This document shows positions 21,010-32,100 of a stretch of 64,000 bases of DNA, in pieces. The first letter of the stretch is position 1. The number at the start of each line of letters is the position of its first letter. A model generated the notes under the pieces. That model was not told where the DNA came from, did not search any database, and saw only the letters and a program-made list of their open reading frames with translations. The DNA comes from Porpolomopsis calyptriformis (taxonomy: Eukaryota > Basidiomycota > Agaricomycetes > Agaricales > Hygrophoraceae), in the NCBI GenBank assembly GCA_951640195.1, contig OX621165.1, forward strand, positions 186,001-250,000, given 5' to 3'. The translations under genes and the position numbers were made by a program.

Positions 21010-22355
21010 TTCTCGAAGTCTTAACAAGAATCTTCATTGGAGTTAACCTCCTCAATCGAGGCTGAGGTCTCCAGAACTCGAATGTTTCTCCCTCAACCAG
21101 GTTTCTTTCCTCCACGACCTCTAGCTGCTGGGGTGAAGGAGCGGCTTCCAGAACCAGAAGTACTCATCCTAGGAGCATTGGGACAAGAACTGGCAAAGTG
21201 GCCAAATCGTCCACAGTTGAAACATGCTCCTTTGGGAATTCCTCCTAGTGAAGCAGGCTTCTCTTCTTGTTTGATCCTGGGGGCAGCAGGGTTGGAATAG
21301 GTGGAGGAACCAGCAAGTGGTCCTTGTCGGTAGGGGGTGTTGGTGATGCGAGTGTTGTGAGTTTGGGGCTTAGAGGATGTTCTAGCTAGAAATTCTCAAT
21401 GTCGTCTGTCAAGTTCAGCAGCATGAGACTGCCATTCAAAGAGGGTGGTGGGTTGATGATCTGAAAGGTAGATCTGTTGCAAAAGGGAGGGGTTGAGTCC
21501 GTCTTTATACAAAGTCACCAAAGCTTCTTGTCCGTATCCAGTATCATGGGCCCATCGATTGAAATTAATGTTGTACTCCTCTGCGCTCTTGTTGAACTGC
21601 TTGATGTCCTTGATCTTCAGTTGAGCAGTTGACTTTGGGTCCAAGTCTCCAAAGTCTCGGGTGAGGGCTTGTTCAAAGACAGCCCAATCAGCACCAACCC
21701 AGTTCAACATTGTGTAAGCATCTACTTGACGCTCAGCCCATGGTTCTGCATTTCCTCCAATCATAAATGATAAGGCATAGATAATCTTGTCAGCCTCTGA
21801 GATTCCTGGTCATCCTAAATGATTCAACTTCACTTGACGCAGGAAGTTGCAGAGCTTGGTGGGATCACCAGAGAATTCGTCAGGAGGGTTCATCTTGATC
21901 TTAGCGGGGGCAGGGGCAGGGGCAGGGACAGGGGCAGGGGCAGGGACAGGTTGGGGGAATACTGGGGGTGCTTGGAAGGGTTGGGGAAATGGCCCAAGAG
22001 GGGCAGGGACAGGTTGGGGGCCTATGAGGTTAGCCATCAATACTTGAAGTTGTTGTTCGATTCTATGACTCGCTTGCGCTTGGTCTTGTTGGACCTGCAG
22101 CAATTGTTGATAATCCTGCTTCATGATCTCGAAGGCTACACATGGATCTTCTTCTTCATCCTCATCATTGTCCTCAGCTCGACCTTTCCCTTTTGAGTGA
22201 GAGGGACCCGCTTGTTCTTCTTCTTCTTCTTCTTGTTCTTGGGCAGGGTCAACCATCTCGTCATGGGAGGGAGCTGGGACAGGAGGGAGAGAGCCTTCCT
22301 GGGAGAGAGGGATAGCAGGGTGAGGGATAGTGGATGATGAATGAGTCAAAACCAT
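21010..22355 (-). pseudogene. Outer chromovirus gag
   Basis: Acidic N terminus, coiled-coil-like Gln-rich stretch, a PAPAPV low-complexity repeat (plus strand GGGGCA repeats at 21908-21950), then a capsid domain. The nucleocapsid knuckle CFNCGRFGHFASSC lies at about 21215-21255. Stops: a TGA near 21811 (HLG*PGI), a TGA near 21396 (RRH*EF) and others after the knuckle. The two named stops fit former CGA Arg codons. Confidence 0.8.
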
Positions 22356-22523
22356 TGGTAGAATGGTGGCAGTTGGATATTAGGGAGCTTGACGGGAATA
22401 CAAGGGGAGAGAGCAAGCCTAACCGATATTGATGTCTGGGTGGTGAAATTGATCTGGTGGGTGAAGACCTTCAACACTGGCCAGACAGAGTAGGGGTTGT
22501 ATAGCGGGGAGTGAGCAAGAAGG

Positions 22524-22535
22524 AAGTCTGTTTCT
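22524..22535 (-). other. Self-complementary primer site, outer chromovirus
   Basis: The 12 nt directly next to the 5' LTR read AGAAACAGACTT on the minus strand. This is the exact reverse complement of AAGTCTGTTTCT inside the LTR (22646-22635), placed 32 nt after a TATA box. It matches the known Tf1/sushi mode, where the 5' end of the transcript folds back as primer instead of a tRNA. Confidence 0.75.
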
Positions 22536-22894
22536 TGTTAGACGGCAGTCTAGGGTTAATCGCAAGGTTTTACTTCAGGCTCTGGGTGTAGGGTTTTAAA
22601 GGGTTGGAAGACTACTGATTGGGGTGTTAACGAAAGAAACAGACTTATCCTAAGTCTATCTACTGCTAGCTTTATATACTAGCCAAGTATGAGTCATGCT
22701 AACCACATGTGAGTCGTAACGACTATGGATGAGTCATGTAGATAAGGAGAGTGATGGTAGACTAAATATAGATATGGCTTGGTCACCTTCTATTACTAAG
22801 TGGAGCTTGGGTGGCTAAGCGGTTATTGATGTAAACTGTCTGATGTAAATAGAGATAGACGAGTAAAGGAAAAAGAAAAAATATATCTCTGACA
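22536..22894 (-). repeat. Outer chromovirus 5' LTR
   Basis: Complete 359-bp LTR (TGTTAG..CTGACA on the plus strand). On the minus strand TATATAAA (22678-22671) lies 32 nt before AAGTCTGTTTCT (22646-22635), the predicted transcript start. It differs from the left LTR by about seven transitions, including a CG versus TA pair at the ACGAAA/ATAAAA site. Confidence 0.9.
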
Positions 22895-22899
22895 GGAGG

Positions 22900-23389
22900 G
22901 GAGTGGGGTAAAAGTGGGTTAAAAGTGAACTGGGAGTGAACTGAACTCCTCACTAGTCAAAAGGGGGCCCTTTATATATGTTTGAGAACAATGGGCAATG
23001 AAAACAATGGGAAATAAGAACAATGGATAAAAGAACAATGAGGAGTTTGAATTGTGACTCACTATGAGTCAGACAATGAGGAGAACAATGGAGGAGATTA
23101 ATATGAGTCATAGTGACTCAGAGAACAATGGAGTGATGACAGAACAATAGAGAAATGGGATATGAGTCATTCTGATTCAGAGAACAATAGGGAAGAATGC
23201 TATTGTCCATAATAAGATAGCAGAGGTAAAGACAGTAGTGTATCTTATCTGAGATAAGATAATATGTGAGGGACAGTGATATCTTATCTAAGATAAGATA
23301 AGATAAAGGATATTTGAGCTATGGATGCTACTTGCTGAATGCATGATCTTTGGTTAAGTTTGATACCAAATCAGTTTGGGATCATGACA
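22900..23389 (-). repeat. Solo LTR-like repeat copy 2, right half
   Basis: Continues the left half after the outer chromovirus and matches 2755-3245. It contains an extra GGGAGTGAACT duplication absent from copy 1. It also carries the TATATA box and the GAACAAT and TGACTC words. It ends ATCATGACA just before the CAGGT target duplicate. Confidence 0.8.
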
Positions 23390-23452
23390 CAGGTTGGGTT
23401 GAACGATGAGACAAATGGATTGAAACAGGTGGTAAAAAGGATAAATACTTAC

Positions 23453-23642
23453 TGCCCCCATTGAACTTCACCATGGCTTGCAAGGCGATGCATTCTTTAG
23501 CAGAGAGGCACTTGTATGCAGCATTGAGTGCATTGACATAAGTTTGGTGGTTCTTCTTGTGGTGGATCTCCATGATCTGGCAGGAGATGTACAGCTCGAG
23601 GTCATCGTAAGAGTAGGGAAGGTTGGGCAGAGTGTTGGACAT
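23453..23642 (-). pseudogene. Mn-superoxide dismutase exon 1, separated from exon 2
   Basis: The exon begins with [16 protein letters not shown], contains the [14 protein letters not shown] metal-ligand helix, and ends with FNGG at a GTAAGT donor. It lacks a mitochondrial leader, like cytosolic-type fungal Mn-SODs. Its intron now contains the nested retrotransposons (8906-23394). The downstream C-terminal ligand region was not found in the window, so a functional enzyme is unlikely. Confidence 0.75.
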
Positions 23643-23897
23643 GATCGTTTGATGAGAAGATAGATAAATTGAGTCTCCGATCAGGATCATGTCATCATCG
23701 ATCCCTGCTCGGCTCAGAGTGTCTTCAAGATTCTCTTAACGTGAAAGCATGAAGTTCACCTTCATGCTGAGGGGTACCCCCCGAAACTAGTATCGATGGT
23801 CGAATTGGTACATAAATACATTTTATTGAAATGAAGCTTGGAGTAATCATTCTATACTTTTGCTGGCCACGGCACGCATGAGTGGTTCTACACCCCA

Positions 23898-25138
23898 TCA
23901 ATCCCTACAGTAGCTGTCATCAAAAGGATACAAAAAACTGGAATATACATTGGACACACCATACTCCTTTGTCCACTCCTCGTGTCGATGAATATCCGCT
24001 TCAGCCACAGTTGGCTTGCAGTTGCTCAAGCTCCGCAAAAAATCATCACTAGTGACAGGCGAGACCACTATTCGATCTTTTTCTGCTTGCTCCCATGTCA
24101 TCTTGATGGCGGCAATATCTGAAGGGTGGCAGGGTGTCAAATAATGCGCAAGGTCATGCCCAATCTTCTTGAAATGCGTAGCAGCCATCATTGCACGCAA
24201 TGGTTGATAAATAGCATCATTCACCACATTGGCAATGTCAGACCCAGAGAAGCTGTCATCCACAAAGTCAATTGATGGTATCAAGTCTTCAAGGAATATT
24301 GTACCCTTCTGTCTTTTCCGCAAGTTGATGCAGGTGGCTTTCATCGAAGACAGTTTTTGTAGATCCAATGTGGAAATTGAATATTTGGATTCGTGCTTCC
24401 TTATCTGGCATTGGGATATAGATTCTCTTCTGAAGCCTGCCAGAGTTCAAGGTCAGACACATGGTGCGAGAGAACACAAGTGCTCTCACCGGCGTATAAT
24501 AGCTGGGTCAAGTGACCAAGGCTCATTAGTCGCTGCAAGAACCAGCACACCTTTGTCATCGCGCCCAACCCCATCCATCTGGGTTAGCAACTCTGTTAGG
24601 ACCTCCCTAGAGCCTTCTGACCGTAACCTATCGGAGCCACGTTTGCGAGCGACAGAGTCAATCTCATCGATGAAAATGACAGATGGCTTCCGTGCTCGAG
24701 CTATGTGGAAAAGCTCCTTCATAATTCTTCAATGCGGGCACCAATAGATCAGATGTAAAAGTCTTTTAATTATTTTTTTTTATCAAATAAGGGATGACGA
24801 CTTACTTTCCAGATTCACCCTGCCATTTACTGACAAGATCGCCAACGGATACACTACAAAATGTGCTCTCTGACTCAGTTGCCACGGCTTTGGCGAGATA
24901 TGACTTTCCAGTTCCTGGGGGCCCGTAAAGAAGAATGCCCTTCCACGCCTTCAGTTTCCCCTTGAATAAACTTGGATGCATAATCGGTAGAATGACCGCC
25001 TCCTTGAGTGAGGCTTTGGCGTTTGACAGCCCCCCAACATCGTTCCACTTGACGTTCGGTTTGTCCGAGATAATAACATCATTTAGTGCTTCTCTAAGCT
25101 GCTTGGTATAACGGCTTGGAGCAGTTTTGTCTTCACTG
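23898..25138 (-). CDS. Vps4-type AAA ATPase, MIT domain missing
   Basis: Vps4 disassembles ESCRT-III at endosomes. Exons 25138-24806, 24726-24490, 24436-24305 and 24252-23898 join in frame. Visible features: the conserved [10 protein letters not shown] start, Walker A GPPGTGKS (about 24900), Walker B FIDEID and the Vps4-type helix [18 protein letters not shown] near the C terminus. The arginine-finger segment (AIIRR) survives. The N-terminal MIT domain that binds ESCRT-III tails is absent and no ATG precedes the AAA module. Either this is a truncated copy or it is spliced to the RhoGEF gene upstream. AATAAA lies about 75 nt past the stop. Confidence 0.75.
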
Positions 25139-25157
25139 CTGAGGGCCAGCGCTCAAA

Positions 25158-27016
25158 CTAAAATTTGAATGAAACTGGTGCAACGCACTTATCTTCACTG
25201 ATTGTAAGTTTGGCTAAGTCGGGTTCTATGAGGTGATCATCCCTGTGGTCAACACTTTGCCTGGCTAAGTTTTCTGGGTTTTCGGTCTTTCCTGGGTGAT
25301 CATCCCTGCGACAACTAGCATCTGCAACTTTAACATAGGGTGCAGGTCCGATTCCAACAGCGCAGTTCCTACTGTGGGGAGGCAAAAGCACAACGTCCAT
25401 ATGTCCTGGCTTTACTTGGATAGGCCCCTTACTGCCCATGAGTTTGTCGAGGGTCTCGGTTGCACGCATCATCAGCTCGTACTCGCGCCTTTCCGGTGAG
25501 GTGATCGTCAGCAACCATCCGTAAAACTTTCTGTAATACTTGATCCGGGTTTTTGGTAAAAGGAACAGAGCATCAAGAGTCCAGATGGATATTTCTGAGG
25601 AAAGGGGAGGAGGGTTTTTGGCGGACAAGGTGGCCAAGTCAAACTGAAGTTGTTCGTTGGATTGGACAGGTCCCCAAGAGTCGAAGCCGGTGCAATACTT
25701 GGTGTAATAAGAGGTATAAGGACCTTTAAGGTCATGAATCTGAGAGGAAGGATAAGATGAAATGGCATAGAGAGGAACAAGAACGGACCCATTGCATGAG
25801 AAGATCTTCGAGCGCTTTTGACGAGGAAGGGGTTCGGCAGATCTCTCCGAGTTTCTGTGTGAAAGTAAGCTCAGAGAATGACCGAAGCAGTATTCTCACC
25901 ATGAAAAAGGGTCTATTTGCCTTGTATATGCTCTCGATGCATCGAAACATAGTATCCAATTCAGGAGGGGGAAGGCTAGAGCGAGCCCATACATCAGCTT
26001 GCTGTACAAGAGCTATGAGACCGCATTTGTGGTAGATGATTATGGATAGGCTTTACACGTATAATGCCTTTCAATAGGTCAACATACATTTGCTCCGTTT
26101 CAATGAGATCGATTAAAGGGTTTATCTTCTTTGGCTTGTCATCCAGCAAAGAAGACGACCGTGCAGAGTTTGTGGGGCTTGCAGGGAGCAGGAGATCCGA
26201 GTTGTTTGAATTCTCCACTGCCTCCTTGATTGTAGCATGCCATGACTTAGGAAGGACCCACGCGGTCGACCCGTCTTCATACTGAACAAAGCATTCCTTG
26301 TCCGAATACGGGCTTAGATATGCTCTCTACATGGTCAACTTCATGAAGTTGCTTGTTGCGAAGAAAAGACATGTCTACACCTTTACTTGTTTTCCTGTCC
26401 TAAATAGCTTTTCAACCGTTGGGTTTATGCATTTGTAACGCATACTTCCTTTTGATGGTTTGATGAACCATGTGGAATTATGGCCAATGTTGCAGAAGTC
26501 AAGACCGCCAAAAGCATAAGTGTAACAAGTCTCCAGGAAGGCTCGCGAGAGGCCATGGCTAGTAATTCTGTCACTTCTCTGGATCATATACCTTGGACAA
26601 TGACCACGTTGGTCAGGATATACCCATTCATATCCTATATAAAGGACCTGATCTGGCGCATCTATGTGTATGGGACAATTTTGCCAACCTATAAGGTGAC
26701 ACAGGTGAGTATGAGTAAGACACCACAGCATAAAAAACATGACGTGCTCCGAACACCAGTCGTTGCCAAGAAATATCCGTCATCATGGAATAAACATAAG
26801 GATAGGACTTTGTTTGGAACGGCACGAGGGTCGTTCTTCAGGAGGTTAGACAGTTTTGATGGAAGGTTGTAACTGTGAGCGGAATTTCCGGGAGGTGAAA
26901 ATGGAGTTTCGCGTGCCATGGGTATTCGGTAGTGCTTACCCACGAGACGTCTGGCCGTTGCTGATATAAAAACTATCCCTTGGGCCAAATGCGAAGAACA
27001 TGGTGTGCAGCGACAT
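25158..27016 (-). CDS. RhoGEF (DH-domain) protein with N-terminal beta-type repeats
   Basis: Activates Rho-family GTPases by nucleotide exchange, as known for DH domains. Seven exons (27016-26940, 26872-26724, 26688-26387, 26326-26057, 26001-25900, 25854-25789, 25739-25158) give 515 residues in one frame. The N-terminal half has repeated units typical of a basidiomycete family (FFAFGPRDSFY, IGHNSTWFIKPSKGSMRY, TAWVLPKSWH). The DH domain follows: INPLIDLIETEQMYVDLL, then LPPPELDTMFRCIESIYKAN, KALEDLLMQW and WTLDALFLLPKTRIKYY. No PH domain is evident. It starts 89 bp from the divergent PTPA gene. The terminal exon could instead be spliced at 25189 into the Vps4 module. One donor (GTCCGT at 25788) is unusual. 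Confidence 0.8.
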
Positions 27017-27105
27017 AGTGTTGCCGCAGCCGTAACTTGAATTTGTTTGCGAGGCACGTGAGTAGAATCCTTTCAACACCCATCGATCACCCCCTGTGGC
27101 TCTCC

Positions 27106-28627
27106 ATGTCCTACGAGGTCCCGCACAAAGCAATATTGTCTAAAGAACAACTTGAGGCGTTTCGAACGTCCAAATCGCGTCAAGAGATCGTGTCCTATAT
27201 CGAATCGCTTAATGAATCAGTAGTCGGAGTGAAACTCAGCGATGAATGCGTTGAGTCAACCGTACGTGACAGTCCTTCAATCGGCGCGAGAGTTCTTTCA
27301 TGTGCTTCGATGATTTTATACATTTCAACACCGCTAATGTGCATCCCCTCGATACAGGGCGTGAAAGAGATATCAATCATCTTGAATTCGGTGGAAGAAA
27401 TCGCACGGGGTATCCCCCCAGTCGATAATTCAGCCTCAAGGTTTGGTAATCCAGCATTCAGAACTTTTTACGACAAAGTTACTGAGGTATCTAGCATCCC
27501 ATTTATCTCATTCGAGTACTGAGAATATTCTATTCGAAAAGACTGCCCACTCCCTCCACGGCAGTCTCCAGAATCTGCCCAAGGACGCCATTCCAGAAGT
27601 ATCGGCCTATTTTACCGAATCGTGGGGAAACCGTTCGCGCATAGATTATGGAAGTGGGATGGAGCTGAATTTCTTGTGCTGGCTGTACGATCATCGTCAA
27701 TTCTGTCACAGTCTCTGCTGACCTGATTATAGATTTTGCCTCGAGCGGCTGGGTGTTATCCAGGAGACGGACCACACTGCGCTGGTTATCAAGGTTTTTT
27801 GGCGGTAAATAATAACGCCAACAACCGTACTTTCCTTCAACCAATGATTTCCCATAGGTACCTTGAGATCATGCGGATACTACAGTCGACATATTGGCTT
27901 GAGCCTGCAGGCTCACACGGCGTTTGGGGTTTGGACGATTACCATTTCCTGCCGTTTTTATTTGGCTCCGCACAGCTGCGAGGTAGGTTCCTCGCTCTGC
28001 GACCCCCCTCGTTCTCAATCCTATAACATCAAAGGGCACAAGTATATCAGGCCAAAGGCCATACATGATGCAGAAATCGTTGATGAATATTCGAAAGACT
28101 ACATTTACTTTGCATGTATAAAGTTCATCAACTCAGTGAGCCATCCCAAACAATGGGTCGACATCCGTTCTGACAGCCAAGTGGCAGATCAAAACTGCTT
28201 CATTAAGATGGCACTCCCCTATGCTGGATGACATCTCTGCGGTGAGTAATGAATGATCTACCGTCTACCCATGCATCAGTTTCACATCCCTCCATAGGTC
28301 AAAACATGGGACAAAGTGAACTCAGGCATGATCAAAATGTACCTCGAAGAAGTCCTCAACAAACTTCCGGTCATTCAACACTTCCTATTTGGCTCCATCA
28401 TTCCTTACGATGGGCCACCGTTACCAACCTCCGTTTCCGAAAACTCAAACCATGCACATCTGAGTCAAGAACATGGACACGGACACAGCGGTTCTACCGG
28501 AGGGACGAGTTGGGGTGATTGTTGTGGGATACCTGTCCCTTCAGCATTTGCTGCTGCTCTGGAAGTGAAGAAGCAACCAGGGACGCGGCTAACAGGTCCA
28601 GGGATAAGACCTGTTCCGTTTGACTAA
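27106..28627 (+). CDS. PP2A phosphatase activator PTPA (peptidyl-prolyl isomerase)
   Basis: PTPA/Rrd proteins activate protein phosphatase 2A and have prolyl isomerase activity in cytosol and nucleus. Eight exons (27106-27261, 27358-27486, 27542-27684, 27733-27804, 27858-27982, 28035-28135, 28188-28241, 28298-28627) close to 369 residues. Hallmarks: [71 protein letters not shown], and the C-terminal [14 protein letters not shown] His-rich insert (HGHGHS) precedes the end. The start at 27106 (MSYEVPHK) fits the family; an in-frame ATG at 27037 would add 23 residues. Confidence 0.92.
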
Positions 28628-29128
28628 TTACATCTTTTACCGAGTCTTTCTTCTTTACCTTGCGCAAAGAAATCCGTTGTGGCATCAAGTCTTGGAATTT
28701 AAACTCTTGCCTCGCCCTCGAAGAATCACTGGCTCCCTAATAGATAGCCCACATCGCAGGGCTTACGAATTCATCCTCAACAATGTCAAAAGAGTGAGTG
28801 CTCTGCATTTATAAGACGCTAGCCACAGTGAAATCGGAATAAGTGTTCAACTGCGCTCCGCAGTTACACGACAATACTGGGCAGCCTATATAATAGTTCA
28901 GGGATGCAATCCCAGAGGTAATCTAGAACTTGTAGTATACTATGATAAGTGAGGAAGAACATGCGAGTGTGATGCAAAGTCCTGATGGGACACGACAGAA
29001 TCGAAGTGGAATAATAGCGATCATAAGAGAAAGAGTCCCAACACATGGTTAAAAAAAATTAATGAAAAAGAGAGACAAGCTATCAAGTTCGTCAGATTAG
29101 ATCCAATAAAAGTTGCATACGATCACCA
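28628..29128. other. Intergenic, nothing recognised
   Basis: Convergent space between PTPA and the chitin synthase. Short frames on both strands show no family resemblance. No RNA gene or repeat seen. Confidence 0.5.
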
Positions 29129-32100
29129 TCATGCATGACTTAGCAGGTTCCGATCAATCGCAGCATTGATCATAGCCTTCCTTGCTGTGAGGTCCACGGC
29201 AAACAGATCCTCAAGCTGTCGTCGAATCCCTCTCTTTGTCACCGAATTAAGGTCGGCAGTTTGCAGTATCTCGCGTACAGCGCGGTCAAGATCACTATCC
29301 GTTGGTGCGCCCGGTGCCAGATCGACATCCTCAGGGCTACGCGTTATCGGGATGGCCACGTCCAGATAATTTGTCACGGGTCGAGAAGGAGCGGGTTGAT
29401 ATAACATAGCCCCATCGTTAGGCGGCCGCAAATGTGACTGAGGGGTGTTGCGTCCGGATTGATATCCTGGTGGGTGCATGCCAATTTGGGACGGAGATGG
29501 CGAATGGCCCCGAGGCTCGTAGTATGTTTCACGTCCGTAGAGGGAAGCCGTCCGTGATTCAGCGTAACCCTCGTTTTTGACTTTCTGGGGTGGAACCCAC
29601 GACCCGATGCTGTGGTTGGATTCTTTATCCCAAAGCTCGTTTTCCTGGGAAGAAAGTAAGGCATGCATCAACTCAATATCGGTAAGTTGCTCACGTAATC
29701 GTTCCATGACTTCAATGGGATGGATCGTGGGTCGAATTTACCCTCGTCCTGTCAACACTCACGCTGAATGTGAATTCTCAGGCCGGACATATGACGAACT
29801 CACATGGATGATGATCTTCTTTCCAGACTCGCCCATCACGACACGTGTCTGCCCCCAAGAAAAGTCATCCATCCTCCAGAATGAATAAAGAGGAAGGAAG
29901 AAGGAAAATGCTGGGATCGCGATAATGTAGAAAAGCATCCAGCCGATCATGTCCCATTTCCGGCGCAAAATGAAAACCAACGCTTGTAAACCGTAGATAG
30001 CGGCTATCATGATTAGAGAAAGCTGGGGAATAGCCTTGTGTTCTCCGGCAACCAGATAGATCAGGTAGACGATCTTTGAGGCAAGGTAAGCAGCTGAATG
30101 GATTGAACAAAAGGAACAAAAAAAAAAAACGTACATAGGCCACAGTGACAGGCTGAGTTAACGTTGACACCAGATCAATCATGACTACAAATCGCATAGA
30201 GAAACAGCAGAAGCCGCATAACTGCTCCAAAAACACGAGTTCTCCCAAATTGTGGACGGTCGAGTTGATCCATCGACGACGTTGTGATAACAACACCTTC
30301 CAATCGTCCGGAGCTACAGTGAATGCATGGGCATCGCGAACGAACTGAGTCTTGAACCGAGGGAAGTGTTTGAGTAACAGGGTCGTCAGGTAACGATCCT
30401 CTCCGAGATGAAGCAAATTCTTCATGTGTAACGTGTCGACCCTGTTGTCTGAATAATCTTGAATGATCAGATTGGAAATGAGCAAAGGCTTGTGCGTATC
30501 AGGTGTTCGAAGACGATAAAGCGTAAAGCAGCCAGGAAGACAGGTGACTGAACCGAAAAGGCTTTCGAATGCTTTGGCCATGTGATGTGAAATGAAGTAC
30601 TCGTAGACCTTGAAGAATTTCAGGAATTGGGGGGGAAGAAGCAACGGAATAGCTCATACCTGCATCATTGTAATCAATGATTGCTTAGCATTCGCCAACT
30701 CTGTTTCGCCACACACGCCAAGAAGCTTCTTGTCATGAATCATCCTACATCAGACATTCAATATTTGAGTGTCAGTGCAAAGCCAGAGGAACCACGTACG
30801 CGGAGATGAGACGATTGACCGAATAAGGATCCACGGTGGTATCAGCATCGACCATGAACATGTACTCATAAAAGGAAGGGTTAACACCGATCACGTTCTT
30901 GATCTGATGATACATTTCTAGCTCCAATGGGTTCATCGGCGAATCGAAGTGGACCTATCCAACGCCAAATTAGCACCAATAGAAAATAAGGGGAAAAAAA
31001 TAATACCTTGTTAAGGAAATGCATAAGGAGCATCTGAGAATCCCGTTTACCACGATTACCAGGCCTCGATCGTTCGGTAGGCTTGCCAATCTTGACGACG
31101 ACGAGGTATGGGACGACGTGACCCGCACATTCATACAATCCAGAGTAGACTTTCCCCATATTGTGCTGCTTTGCACCTTCCCCAAGAGACAGGAAACTCA
31201 AGGGTTCAGGGTCCAGGTTTGGATCAGCGCCAAGAATATCCAAGACGATTCGTGGAGTAGGACGATCGTTACCAGAACCAACGATCATCCCATCACAAAT
31301 AATGAACAGTAGCTTCCGTTTATCGTCGTACTTCATCTGTGCAAGAGAATCGATGGTCCTCCTTAGGGAATTATCCCCTTCTGTGTAACAGGGGACTTGG
31401 CATATAACAAACTTGTCATGATCTTCAGGCGCGCGGGAAGCTCCAAAGTTCACTGAAGCCAAAAACTTGAAACCGATAACGCTGACCATGATAATCGACA
31501 GAACAAGAAGAATATACGTGGCGAAGAGACATTGCGGGGAGAATCGGTTATCGACCTTGCCGATCAGGAACAAGTTGCGTAGGCACACCTTCTGACGTCG
31601 CAGGACATCATGGTCGATATTTAGGTTATCAAGAAGCTTCGTGACATCACCGCCGGAATGGAATTTGAACACGTCCAGAACACTGCCATCCATAAAATTG
31701 GGATCGGTGGGCGGAGCTTGTTGACCATAGGGTGCCCTGAGGGCTGGGCCATTATTGATATACGACGTTACGTCGTATACGAGGCCATTATAAACCCCCA
31801 CTGAACTACCCGAATTCGCCATATTCCGGAGCGCCTGAGGTGTATATCCAACGAAGCCAACCCTGTTATTCCAGCGCATCTCGGTCATGCTTTCGAAGTA
31901 CCAATCGGGACGCGAGTCATTGGTGAAAACACGGAAGTCATGGTATTGAGCATTCGGATCGGTGTCATTACTTGAATCCAACACGACATATGGGCTCATA
32001 GACCCGGTTACCCCATCACAAAGCGCGCTGACCTGAACGGAAGTGGTAGAAGACTGGGCGTCAAAACCGCATCAGGAAGAAAAAGGAAAGAGGAGGCACC

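Larger units (their letters stand above)
9451..22894 (-). mobile_element. Outer Ty3/gypsy chromovirus (with nested inner element)
   Basis: Flanked by GGAGG on both sides (9446-9450, 22895-22899) and bounded by 359-bp LTRs beginning TGTTAG and ending TGACA. Without the insertion it is about 7.0 kb. On the minus strand it reads LTR, primer site, gag, protease-RT-RNase H-integrase-chromodomain, then an extra ORF (17244-16552), a purine-rich stretch and the other LTR. Nonsense codons make it inactive. The chromodomain defines it as a chromovirus. Confidence 0.9.

Noticed and set aside
21908..21950. GGGGCA tandem repeat as a regulatory or G-quadruplex array
   Set aside because: It encodes the PAPAPV repeat of the outer gag; treated as coding low complexity.
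24721..24806. Frameshift in the Vps4 Walker region
   Set aside because: Using the acceptor at 24727 (GAAG) gives GESGK-IMKELF in frame, so no shift is needed.
30120..30132. Homopolymer A run at 30120 as a sequencing-error frameshift in chitin synthase
   Set aside because: It lies in the predicted intron between exons 7 and 8, so length does not affect the frame.
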